A stretch of 64,000 nt of DNA from Norana najaformis. Its lineage: Eukaryota; Annelida; Clitellata; Crassiclitellata; Hormogastridae. Positions 11,049-21,200 of the stretch are shown one piece after another. The translations under genes were made by a program, and so were the position numbers. The stretch's first letter is position 1; every line of letters starts with the position of its first letter. The notes under the pieces were generated by a model. The model worked only from the letters and a program-made list of their open reading frames with translations. It was not told where the DNA came from and made no database searches. The stretch spans positions 31,255,351 through 31,319,350 of the forward strand of contig OZ029914.1 of the NCBI GenBank assembly GCA_964023275.1, in the 5' to 3' direction.

Positions 11049-12283
11049 TTATATAACAAAAATGAATATTTTATGCCACCAACAACATGGACTTCGGGTG
11101 GGCCACTCCACCTCGATGTCATTGTTAAATATGCAGGAAAAATATCTCAAGCTATTGATAATAATGAATTCTCAATAGGAATTTTCTTCAATCTTGCAAT
11201 GGTCTTTGATTCTGTCGATCATAGTACCCTGTTGAAAAAGCTTGAAAATTATGGTGTCCGTGACACTCAACTTCGTTGGTTTAAAGTCATCTTGATCATA
11301 GACAGCAACAAGTTATTTGCAATTGTGTTTTATCACACATAAAACCTATAAGATGTGGGGTTCCACAAGGATCTAATTTGGACCCGTTGTTGTTTCTACT
11401 TTATATTAATGATCTATCCAATTCTTCTTGTTTACTACATTTCATTCTTTTTGCAGACGATACGAATGTTTTTTATCGCATAAATCCTTAAACAAATTGT
11501 TGGAGATTATTAATTTAGAACTTGTATCTGTAGCTAACTGGTTCAATGCTAATCGTTAATCGTTGAACTTATCTAAAACTTGCTACATTTTGTTTAGTTC
11601 CCACAGAAAGCCACTCGTACATCAATTGATGTAATTAAAATTACGTAATTTCAATTACAATTGTAATTGTTAATTTGTATTTTGTTACTCTGCATCAAGG
11701 TAATCTGTAATTTGTAATTGAATTACACTTTTTCATGTAATTCGTAATTTCAAAATACATACTGTAAAATCGAATTCTTTCATTACTTTTATTATGTTCA
11801 ATTCAAATTCTTTGTGCGTAGAAAATTAGCAGGGAACCAGAGTGGCAGATCAAAGGATAATTATAATTATAAGTTATGCCCGTACAAACACTCGTTAATT
11901 TTCTATTAAATGCGCTGGTCCTTCTTTATGGAACAATTTATCTCATGACTCTGTCCAATATAACATTATTTAAACATTATATACGCGCATATTTTAATGA
12001 ACTCAATAAGTGAATTCATGCGAATTACTTCATTCTATTAGTTAAGTTTTTTTAGTTCTTGTTACAAAGGTTCTGTTTGTTCAAGCCCAGTTGGACTATA
12101 GGCCTGTTAAGTTGATTATTTGTCATTTCAAATAGCATTCTATGTGACGTAGGCGTCTCTAATAAGCGGAACATGGTTCTTTCTGAGAGTGCCTGTTGTA
12201 TCCCAAATGAATATTTAAAAAAAATTAATATATGTTATATGCTGTTGTCTTTTTGTGGAGCAATAAAAAATGAAATGAAAAAA

Positions 12284-12672
12284 AAGTGCGCTTTATAAAT
12301 GCGCGGTTGAAAATGCGTTACATATATATTAAGATTAAAATGCTTTATATAAATGTCCAGAGAAAATGCGCTATATAAATACTAAGATTAGAATGCGCAA
12401 TATAAATGTCCGGATGAAAATGCGCTGTATAAATATTAAGAATAAAATGCGCTATATAAATGGCCGGGTGAAAATGCGCTATATAAATACTAAGATTAAA
12501 ATGCGCAATATAAATGTCCGCATAAAATGCGCTACATAAATATTAAGAATAACAGCGTTATATAGATGTCCTGGAAAATGCGCTATATAAATGTCCGCAT
12601 GAAAATGCGCTATATAAATATTAAGATAAAAGTGCGCTATATAAATGTTAAGATTAGAATGCGCTATATAAA
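12284..12672. repeat. GCGCTATATAAAT minisatellite
   Basis: AT-rich tandem repeat built on (A)AATGCGCTATATAAAT alternating with GTCCGG(A)TG and ATTAAGATT linkers, giving a composite period of about 55-60 bp with drift. It sits directly at the truncated 3' end of the RTE-like LINE. The core equals the GGCGCTATATAA motif in the LINE tail at 7658-7670, so the array may have grown from a LINE 3' end. Confidence 0.8.
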
Positions 12673-12897
12673 TTTTAATCGTAATCCCGAGATTTCTTCA
12701 GCGCCCAACGAAAGCGACTCCGCAATCAAGTTTACATCATCAGCGAAACGCAAGTTGTTCAGCAACTGTCCATTCACTGCGACCCCGGCCTCAGCAGACC
12801 TCAGTGCAAAGGTCACCATTGCCTCCAGAAGTAGGTTGAACAGATATGGTGACAGGCCACATCCTTGTCTTACACCTCCTTCTTTGAGTTTTACCAC
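12664..12897 (-). pseudogene. RTE-like LINE reverse transcriptase, FADD-box part
   Basis: VRQGCGLSPYLFNLLLEAM (block B) and LRFADDVNLIAE (block C, the catalytic Asp pair) are readable. The frame differs from the upstream palm by a 1-bp change near 12898-12905. Homology ends at about 12712, where the dispersed 40-bp motif begins. Confidence 0.8.
12676..12716. repeat. Second copy of the dispersed 40-bp motif
   Basis: It matches 5705-5750 in the same orientation and forms the junction between the LINE and the GCGCTATATAAAT minisatellite. Confidence 0.6.
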
Positions 12898-13094
12898 GTC
12901 AATCCTCCGTCCATTCTGACTGCACTCATCGACTTGCTGTAAAGATCCTCTAACAGTACCACTAGTTCTTCTGGAATTCTATAATTCCTCAGTACCTGCC
13001 ATAGGCCCTGTTGCCACACGCTGTCAAACGCCTGCCTGAAGTCAACGAAGTTGTTATACAATGTTCTGTTTCTTCCATAATATTTCTCTGACAG

Positions 13095-13724
13095 CTACCG
13101 GATTACGAATAGTTGGTCTATTGTGCCTCTTCCAGCCTTGAATCCCGCCTGTTCCTCAGCCACCACCTCCTCGACGTACCTCCTCAGACGCTGCTGCAGT
13201 ATCCGTGTGTACACTTTTCCAGGAATGCTTAGCAGACTAATTCCACGATAGTTACTGCATTCTCTTTTGTCATTTTTCTTATGTATCGGAACAATGATGG
13301 CTTTCCCCCAGTCTGCCGGGCATTTCTTTTCCTGGTAGATTTTATTGCACAGCATGTGCAGCATTTCTACTGAGCATCCCTCTCTGGCCTGTATCATTTC
13401 TGCCATAATATTGTCTTCTCCCGGTGCCTTCCTCGTCTTCAAGTTCTTTATAGCTGCCTCTACCTCTTCCCTGAGAATGTTCTCCAAGTGTTCTTGACTA
13501 TTACTTGCAGGTAGCTCTTCCAGCACCGTACTGTCCACAGGGTTCCTTTCATTATACAAATCCTCATAATACTGCTTCCATCTGTTTTTTACTTCCACAA
13601 TATTGTCCAGTAATTTCCCGTCTTTGTTCTTTACTGTTGGCAGCCGTGGGCTAAAAGTGCCACAGATTTCATTTACTGTATGGAAAAGTTTCTGTGTATT
13701 CTGTCCTCTTGCACTGCTTTCCAA
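13095..13724 (-). pseudogene. RTE-like LINE reverse transcriptase, N-terminal half
   Basis: The segment carries the pre-RT helices and RT blocks 1-2: WKQYYEDLYN, LKTRKAPGEDNI, DWGKAIIVPIHKK, CSNYRGISLLSI and QAGFKAGRGTIDQLF. The frame ends at TAG (13095-13097) just after LFVIR; family members continue there with Gln, so a CAG-to-TAG nonsense change is likely. The same frame then continues with block A (FVDFRQAFDSVW, at about 13060-13025), whose first catalytic aspartate is intact. Confidence 0.8.
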
Positions 13725-13776
13725 CTTCGCAACACCTATCTTCCAGCCATCGCTCCTTACACCTTTTTGCTTTCTT

Positions 13777-14183
13777 TTAGATTTCTCTTGTCATCATGTA
13801 CTTTTTCCTATTTTCTTTGCTGTGAGATTTTATTGCTGTCATCTGTCTTCTCTGGTCATTCAGCTCCAGTATCTTCTGTTGTACCCATGGTGCCTTCTTC
13901 TGCTTTTTGCTAAAGCCCAATACTTGATGTTCCACTTCTGTATATGTGCCTCTGATTGCTTTCCAAGACTCCTCCACAGTGTTGATGCTCTTTCTGTCCA
14001 TCTGCTTCCATTTTCCCATAACGCGTTTTTGTACTGCTGCTTAACCACTCCCTCTTTGAGTTTTACCACGTCAAATCTTCTTCCATACCTTTCTCTGTGT
14101 GTAGTTTTCAGCCTGATTTTAATCCCCGCCATCAGCAGTTTGTGATCCGATGCGACGTCTGGCTTGGAGAATGTCCGGCACAT
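13777..14183 (-). pseudogene. RTE-like LINE, endonuclease end and linker region
   Basis: Two overlapping frames (14183-13860 and 14019-13777) together carry ASDHKLL, the last endonuclease motif, then FDVVKLK and a basic Arg/Lys/Trp-rich linker that normally precedes the reverse transcriptase. The frame switch between them shows at least one indel. Confidence 0.65.
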
Positions 14184-14205
14184 TGAGACACTGCTTTTCC
14201 ACCTT

Positions 14206-15345
14206 TTATTGACTAATGAATAAGAAATCTATCATATTTCTTGTTTTCCCATCTGGTGACTCCCAGGTCCACTTCCTGTTCGCCTTTCTCTGGTAGAACG
14301 CAGTGTTCATCACCATGAGGTTGTTGTTTAGACAGAAGTTTAGTAATCTCTCTCCTCGTTCGTTCTCATCTCCATATCCGAATTTACCCAAGGCTCCCCT
14401 CCATGTTCTCCAATCGTCTCCTACTTTTGCCTTAAAATCCCCCATTTTGATGACCAGGTCCTGGCTGGAGGAATCGTGGACTGTATTCTGCAGTGCTTTG
14501 TAGAATTCCTCTACCTCCTCCTCTGTCGAATTTGACGTAGGCGCATATACCTGGATAATCGTTGCCTTCCCGCAGGATGTTCTGAACCTTGCATTCAGTA
14601 TACGTGACCCAACTGCACTGTACCCAATCAATGCCCTGGCCGCCTCTCTTCTAAGCACTAGTGCGACTCCCTTATGGTGTCTGCCATCTGACCTTCCCGA
14701 GTAAATCACCTTATACTCATCCCGGTCGAATTCCCCGGCTCCATTCCATCTCACCTCTGATAGACGCATAATCCCCCACCTAACCTTCTCAAGGTGATGA
14801 AGGAGTATTTCCAGCTGACCCGCTGCGTACAGCGTTCTCACATTCCACGTACCAACGCATATTTCATCTTTGCAGTTAAACAGATGTCCGCGCCGATCCT
14901 GAATGTTGCAAGGGTTTCGCTGGATGACGACCTGAGTGACCATGCTATTTCCATTCCTGCCGGACGCGGTTCTCCCCTTCCTCATGGGATACCCATTAAC
15001 GTCGTTAACTGGTTTCTTTATGTTTGTCCTCATCTTGTTAAACTTCTTGGTCCAGGTGGCGACCAATCGTCTTCTGGCAGGGTAAGAAAGCCGGTGGGCC
15101 AATTTTAGGCCTCGTTCGCCCTGCATGAGGTGTCCTTCAAACACCTGCCTCCTGCGTTGGCCAGTCATTTTTGGAGTTCCTGGTGAGCCTTTCCACCTCG
15201 CGTATCGCCCTAGGTGGTTCTTCAGCCGAAGCCTTCTCCACTGATGGCATAGCTCCACCAGGCAATCTCTTACTTGACTGTTCACCCTTCCACCACGATG
15301 AGGTGCAGGTAGGGCTTTGGAAGGGTTGTAACTCTTTAATTTCAA
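14206..15345 (-). pseudogene. RTE-like LINE endonuclease (APE-type)
   Basis: The 379-codon frame has a basic N-terminal part (1-155) and an endonuclease/exonuclease/phosphatase fold from about residue 162. TWNVR (Asn168), SEVRW (Glu197) and VYAPT (Tyr267) are metal- or DNA-contact motifs. The normally invariant GDFN motif reads GDFK at 302-305, so an active-site asparagine is replaced by lysine. The frame ends soon after MIDFLFIS. The SDH motif that should complete the domain lies in another frame at about 14135-14150. In a working element this domain nicks target DNA; this copy should be inactive. Confidence 0.8.
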
Positions 15346-15350
15346 ACAAA

Positions 15351-15728
15351 AAGTTCAATCCAACAGAAAATTTCAGATTCTACGTATAATGATCACGCGA
15401 GAGTCTGCGAGATCTCGCGCACTTGAGGCTCTCTAGTCCGCGCAATTACGGGGCCTCCTTGAGGTTCCCTAGTCACTTCGTTTTAAATAACCCAAGATGG
15501 AGGCGTGTTGTGGTCTTACTGACGACGAAAAGTGGCAAATTCTTGACGAATTTGCATAAGATGGTGACATCTTCAATTCACCTGACAATAAAAACCTGTC
15601 ATAAACGGCACGGTGGTTGCCTGGCTTGTTGTAATGTTTTTGTTGTGTTCTGAATGTTGCAGTGTTTTTGATGTTGTTTTATTGCTGTGCATGTGTGTGG
15701 GAGGTGGTGGGGTATGTAGGCAACTTTG
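15351..15728. other. Intergenic DNA, no feature seen
   Basis: Short open frames only. There is a locally GC-richer stretch near 15390-15480 with no recognisable element. Confidence 0.4.
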
Positions 15729-16602
15729 AGTACCCCAAAATTTTGTTTAAAAAACTGGGAAAATGGATTGAAAAGGAGAAAAATGCTAAAGAATGATGTT
15801 AACCTCAAGTCTGTATGTCAACAATTGACCAAGATCTGGTTAGTTAAAAATTTGTTACCTGTTAGACGCTTTCTTATTTTTCCTTCGATTTTCACGACTT
15901 CGGCCTACATACTAAAAATATTGTATCTCCTTCATTTATGAAAATATTTTCAAAATTTCTTTTGGGGTTTTGTCTGGTATTGATTTTTTATGCTGAACTA
16001 CTTATGTTTTCACTGAAAATGTTTTTCTAAAAGGGCTTGAACATGAAAAAAGTAAAAGATAGGGTACTCTTTTGGGGCTAATTTTGGTACCCCAAAAAAT
16101 TGTTGTACCAAAAACTAATAAGAGGAGATAAAATGCTAAAGAAGGTTAATAACCTCATGTCTGTAAGTCCAAAATTGATCAAGATATGATAAGTTTAGAA
16201 CTTCTTACTGTACACGGGTTTTCATATATTTCTTTCAAATTTTACGACTTCGGCCTACATACTTAAAATATTGTATCTCCTTCATTTATGAAAATATTTT
16301 CAAAATTTCTATCGGGTTTTGTCTGGTATTGATTTCTGCACAGTTTTTGTGCGGACACTACATATGTTGTCATTGAAAACATCTTTTCTATAGGGGCTTG
16401 AACATGAAAAAAGTAAAAAAATGGGGTGGGACACAGTTTTGGGGCAATTTTGAGCACCCCAAAATTTTTGTATCGAAAACTAGACATATTGATGGGAAGC
16501 GGAGATAAAATGCTAAAGAATGATAATAATCTCATGTCTGCAGGTCAAGAACTTACTGAGATATCACCAGTTGAAAACTATTTAATTCAGAGGTCGTTTT
16601 AC
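15729..16602. repeat. Tandem repeat, period about 350-376 bp, 2.4 copies
   Basis: AAATGCTAAAGAA recurs at 15781, 16131 and 16507. A stretch ending ATTTTCAAAATTTCT ends at 15960 and 16310. Each copy starts with (GTA/GAGCA)CCCCAAAA. Copies differ by roughly 15-25% by eye. The last partial copy stops at 16602, where the large tandem array begins. Confidence 0.8.
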
Positions 16603-17006
16603 AGAAATTTCAGTGAGAAATAATTTCCAAAAACTGATATGCGGATATATGAATGATGCCTGTAAACAGAAACTACATATTCATTAGTATTGTTGATGTT
16701 ATTGATGTACTTATGTAATACTCAGTCTTAGTTTATTTGTTGTAGGCTAATTCAGTTGTAATTATTTACGGTTCGATAATGCAATTGTAATGGATTTGTG
16801 AAACCACCGATTACATGTAATTGTAATTTAAATGATGTAATGTGAGGGACCGGCCACGAGGCTTGTCTTGGCTAGGATTTATAAATGATAATTTTCTTTA
16901 AAGCATTACTCGAATTGTATAATAGCCTGACTTTTAAGTTGTTTCGTTAGTTTTCGCTTGTTTCGAATATTTCACTGGTTTGTTTTATTAATTGAATTTA
17001 ATATTT

Positions 17007-17204
17007 AAATTCCTTATTTCTTTGCAACTCCTCCACCCGCTGTCAAATAATATAATTAATTGCCCTTAGGACACCGCTTGATCGAAGGGACGCTGACACC
17101 AGATTAGGGCCTTTAGCCTAAGTTTAGGGCACTGATATTAAGGCTTCTCTGGATGCGACAAATCGTGAAAGCGGGTGGAGGAGTTGCAAAGAAATACGGA
17201 ATTT
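17007..17204. mobile_element. 198-bp element with 35-bp inverted termini (unit 1)
   Basis: The left arm 17007-17041 (containing CTTTGCAACTCCTCCACCCG) is the reverse complement of 17170-17204 with one mismatch. The 128-bp interior is unrelated, contains AGGGC repeats and has no open frame. Size and termini suit a MITE, though no target duplication is obvious. Alternatively it is a structural hairpin kept by the array. Confidence 0.65.
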
Positions 17205-17695
17205 GTTATTATCATTACTACTACTACCACTACTACTACTTTGTCATCATCATCACCATCATCATCATCATAAAATTATTATTATAGAGTAACTGTTGTT
17301 AGTATTGTCTGGAGCGCCATCTCAAGGAGACTCAGGGCATGATGGTGAGATAATGGCAGATAACATTTCCCGTTGAACATGGCCACCGAAATCCTTTGGA
17401 TAAACACAGAAAGTCTTTGTGGTTCATTTGTTGCGTCCGTTTTTCAATTTTGCAATGATTCAGTTCTTCCGATGATCTCCAAGCGCCTTCAGTCTTATTT
17501 CTCACTGAAATTCCTTCAAAACCACCGCCACAAAGGCGTGGATGCGAGTGATTGTGGCGTATTTCACCCTTTTATTATTATTATTATTGTTGTTGTTGTT
17601 ATGCAGTTGTCAATAAGTTGTTTAGATAATGTCGGAAGCGCCATCTCAAGAGGGCTCAGAGCATGATGGTAAAGTTCTGGAGAGGCAGATGGCTT

Positions 17696-17794
17696 TATTA
17701 TTATTATTATTATTAATTTATTATTATTATTATTAATATTGTTATTATTGTTGTTGTTATTATTATTGTTACTAATATTATTATTGTTATTACT

Positions 17795-17831
<37 letters not shown>
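17696..17831. repeat. TTA-rich microsatellite (unit 1)
   Basis: Runs of TTA/ATT with TTG interruptions. The tract differs in length between units and explains the poly-Asn frames on the minus strand. A shorter run lies at 17571-17600. Confidence 0.9.
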
Positions 17832-17832
<1 letters not shown>

Positions 17833-18065
17833 AAACAAATCTATTGTTACGTCACTTCAATTATGAAACAAATCTATTGTTGCTGGAGCAACTAGAGCTG
17901 CTGTGGCGTCCAGGCTGCCACACTGGAAACAGGTTGACCAGCCGCACCACCGATTCTCGTGATCTTGTCTTTAAGCGCCGTGGTGAAGAAGCAACCCTGA
18001 GTTAGCGGTCGCGTAAGTGTAGAGCGTTCTGTGGGCGTTTCTTCGATGGAGCGCGAGAACTTCCG

Positions 18066-18230
18066 GTGTGGATCGGAAGAACATCCAGCACCATCAACTC
18101 CCTCCTCTTCGCCGCCGTCGTCGTCTGCTTCGAAGGCGCCTGCGTCGTGGGCTTCACTGACCCGAGCGTCGAAGTCTCCTCGACCTTAAACCGCCGGCTG
18201 ACCTTCGACAGGCGATGTGGCAATCGTTGA
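18066..18230 (+). pseudogene. Signal-peptide-like leader, frameshifted (unit 1)
   Basis: The frame starting at GTG TGG ATC reads through NSLLFAAVVVCFEGACVVG, a hydrophobic core with small residues near its end as in a signal peptide, then FTDPSVEVSST and a basic Arg-rich stretch. It meets the minisatellite in the frame that encodes ARYRIDQKARSRNRWIADE, but a 1-bp deletion in the first repeat (TTGATC for TTGGATC) makes TGA at 18228-18230. No ATG lies in frame between the upstream TAG and the core, so an upstream exon would be needed. The leader reads STLNRR before the repeats. Confidence 0.35.
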
Positions 18231-21200
18231 TCGCCGAAGAAGCGCGATACCGAATAGACCAGAAAGCTCGAAACCGCAATCGTTGGATCGCCGACGAAGC
18301 GCGATACCGAATAGACCAGAAAGCTCGAAGCCGCAATCGTTGGATCGCCGACGAAGCGCGCTACCGAATAGACCAGAAAGCTCGAAACCGCAATCGTTGG
18401 ATCGCCGACGAGGCGCGCTCCCGAATAGACCAGAAAGCTCGAAGCCGCAATCGTTGGATCGCCGACGAAGCGCGCTACCGAATAGAGCAGATAGCTCGAA
18501 GCCGCAATCGTTGGATCGCCGACGAGGCGCGCTACCGAATAGACCAGAAAGCTCGAAGCCGCAATCGTTGGATCGCCGACGAGGCGCGCTACCGAATAGA
18601 CCAGAAAGCTCGAAGCCGCAATCGTTGGATCGCCGACGAAGCGCGCTACCGAATTGACCAGAAAGCTCGAAACCGCAATCGTTGGATCGCCGACGAGGCG
18701 CGCTACCGAATAGACCAGAAAGCTCGAAGCCGCAATCGTCGGATCGCCGACGAGGCGCGCTACCGAATAGACCAGAAAGCTCGAAGCCGCAATCGTTGGA
18801 TCGCCGACGAAGCGCGCTACCGAATAGAGCAGTTAGCTCGAAGCCGCAATCGTTGGATTGCCGACGAAGCGCGCTACCGAATAGACCAGAAAGCTCGAAG
18901 CCGCAATCGTTGGATCGCCGACGAGGCGCGCTACCGAATAGACCAGAAAGCTCGAAGCCGCAATCGTTGGATCGCCGACGAAGCGCGCTACCGAATAGAC
19001 CAGAAAGCTCGAAGCCGCAATCGTTGGATCGCCGACGAGATGCCCTAACGAATAGACCAGAAAGCTCGAAGCCGCAATCGTTGGATCGCCGACGAAGCGC
19101 GCTACCGAATAGACCAGAAAGCTCGAAGCCGCAATCGTTGGATCGCCGACGAGGCGCGCTACCGAATAGACCAGAAAGCTCGAAGCCGCAATCGTTGGAT
19201 CGCCGACGAAGCGCGTTACCGAATAGACCAGAAAGCTCGAAGCCGCAATCGTTGGATAGCCGACGAGGCGCGCTACCGAATAGACCAGAAAGCTCGAAGC
19301 CGCAATCGTTGGATCGCCGACGAGGCGCGCTACCGAATAGACCAGAAAGCTCGAAGCCGCAATCGTCGGATCGCCGACGAGGCGCGCTACCGAATAGACC
19401 AGAAAGCTCGAAGCCGCAATCGTTGGATCGCCGACGAAGCGCGCTACCGAATAGAGCAGATAGCTCGAAGCCGCAATCGTTGGATCGCCGACGAGGCCCG
19501 CTACCGAATAGACCAGAAAGCTCGAAGCCGCAATCGTTGGATCGCCGACGAAGCGCGCTACCGAATAGACCAGAAAGCTCGAAGCCGCAATCGTTGGATC
19601 GCCGACGAGATGCCCTAACGAATAGACCAGAAAGCTCGAAGCCGCAATCGTTGGATCGCCGACGAAGCGCGCTACCGAATAGACCAGAAAGCTCGAAGCC
19701 GCAATCGTTGGATCGCCGACGAGGCGCGCTACCGAATAGACCAGAAAGCTCGAAGCCGCAATCGTTGGATCGCCGACGAGGCGCGCTACCGAATAGACCA
19801 GAAAGCTCGAAGCCGCAATCGTTGGATCGCCGACGAAGCGCGCTACCGAATAGACCAGAAAGCTCGAAGCCGCAATCGTTGGATCGCCGACGAAGCGCGT
19901 TACCGAATAGAGCAGATAGCTCGAAGCCGCAATCGTTGGATCGCCGACGAAGCGCGCTACCGAATAGACCAGAAAGCTCGAAGCCGCAATCGTTGGATCG
20001 CCGACGAGGCGCGCTACCGAATAGACCAGAAAGCTCGAAGCCGCAATCGTTGGATCGCCGACGAAGCGCGCTACCGAATAGACCAGAAAGCTCGAAGCCG
20101 CAATCGTTGGATCGCCGACGAGGCGCGCTACCGAATAGACCAGAAAGCTCGAAGCCGCAATCGTCGGATCGCCGACGAAGCGCGCTACCGAATAGACCAG
20201 AAAGCTCGAAGCCGCAATCGTTGGATCGCCGACGAGGCGCGCTACCGAATAGACCAGAAAGCTCGAAGCCGCAATCGTTGGATCGCCGACGAAGCGCGCT
20301 ACCGAATAGACCAGAAAGCTCGAAGCCGCAATCGTTGGATAGCCGACGAGGCGCGCTACCGAACAGACCAGAAAGCTCGAAGCCGCAATCGTTGGATCGC
20401 CGACGAGGCGCGCTACCGAATAGACCAGAAAGCTCGAAGCCGCAATCGTTGGATCGCCGACGAGGCGCGCTACCGAATAGACCAGAAAGCTCGAAGCCGC
20501 AATCGTTGGATCGCCGACGAAGCGCGCTACCGAATAGACCAGAAAGCTCGAAGCCGCAATCGTTGGATCGCCGACGAAGCGCGCTACCGAATAGACCAGA
20601 AAGCTCGAAGCCGCAATCGTTGGATCGCCGACGAAGCGCGCTACCGAAAAGACCAGAAAGCTCGAAGCCGCAATCGTTGGATCGCCGACGAGGCGCGCTA
20701 CCGAATAGACTAGAAAGCTCGAAACCGCAATCGTTGGATCGCCGACGAGGCGCGCTACCGAATAGACCAGAAAGCTCGAAGCCGCAATCGTTGGATCGCC
20801 GACGAAGCGCGCTACCGAATAGACCAGAAAGCTCGAAGCCGCAATCGTTGGATCGCCGACGAGGCGCGCTACCGAATAGACCAGAAAGCTCGAAGCCGCA
20901 ATCGTTGGATCGCCGACGAAGCGCGCTACCGAATAGACCAGAAAGCTCGAAGCCGCAATCGTTGGATAGCCGACGAGGCGCGCTACCGAACAGACCAGAA
21001 AGCTCGAAGCCGCAATCGTTGGATCGCCGACGAGGCGCGCTACCGAATAGACCAGAAAGCTCGAAGCCGCAATCGTTGGATCGCCGACGAGGCGCGCTAC
21101 CGAATAGACCAGAAAGCTCGAAGCCGCAATCGTTGGATCGCCGACGAAGCGCGCTACCGAATAGACCAGAAAGCTCGAAGCCGCAATCGTTGGATCGCCG

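Larger units (their letters stand above)
9290..12290 (+). mobile_element. Non-LTR retrotransposon (Jockey/CR1-like) relic split by an insertion
   Basis: RT motifs appear in two blocks. Block one (about 9301-9454) has KVVPVFKNGKKEDITNYRPI and, after a 1-bp frame change, the following conserved segment. Block two (11041-11540) carries the GFR-like GHST motif (QHGLRVGHST), FNLAMVFDSVDH (palm A; the usual aspartate of D-x-S-x-A-F-D is asparagine), CGVPQGSNLDPLLFLLYINDL and FADDTNVFY (the catalytic FADD box). The reading frame resumes exactly when the segment between the blocks plus one direct repeat is ignored, so the element was intact here when it was interrupted. The 3' end shows a WNNL-type C-terminal motif near 11920-12020 and an A-rich tail at about 12262-12290. 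Multiple stops make it dead. An AATTAC-rich patch at 11620-11770 may be a further insertion. Confidence 0.75.
12673..15350 (-). mobile_element. RTE-like non-LTR retrotransposon, degenerate
   Basis: Endonuclease and reverse transcriptase pieces lie in order on the minus strand: endonuclease 15345-14206, linker 14183-13777, RT fingers/palm 13724-13095, and RT palm with FADD box 12897-12664. They are broken by frameshifts and stops. The type WNVRTLYAAGQ...YAPT...GDF, then DWGKAIIVPIHKK...NYRGISLL...FADD, is that of the RTE-like elements often annotated as craniofacial development protein 2-like. The thumb and 3' UTR are cut off at about 12673. Confidence 0.85.

Noticed and set aside
17373..17666. 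97-codon plus frame and poly-Asn minus frames in the TTA-rich part of each unit
   Set aside because: The frames consist of microsatellite translation (Ile/Val runs, Asn runs) plus the duplicated short motif. The plus frame has ATG in unit 1 but ATT in units 2-5.
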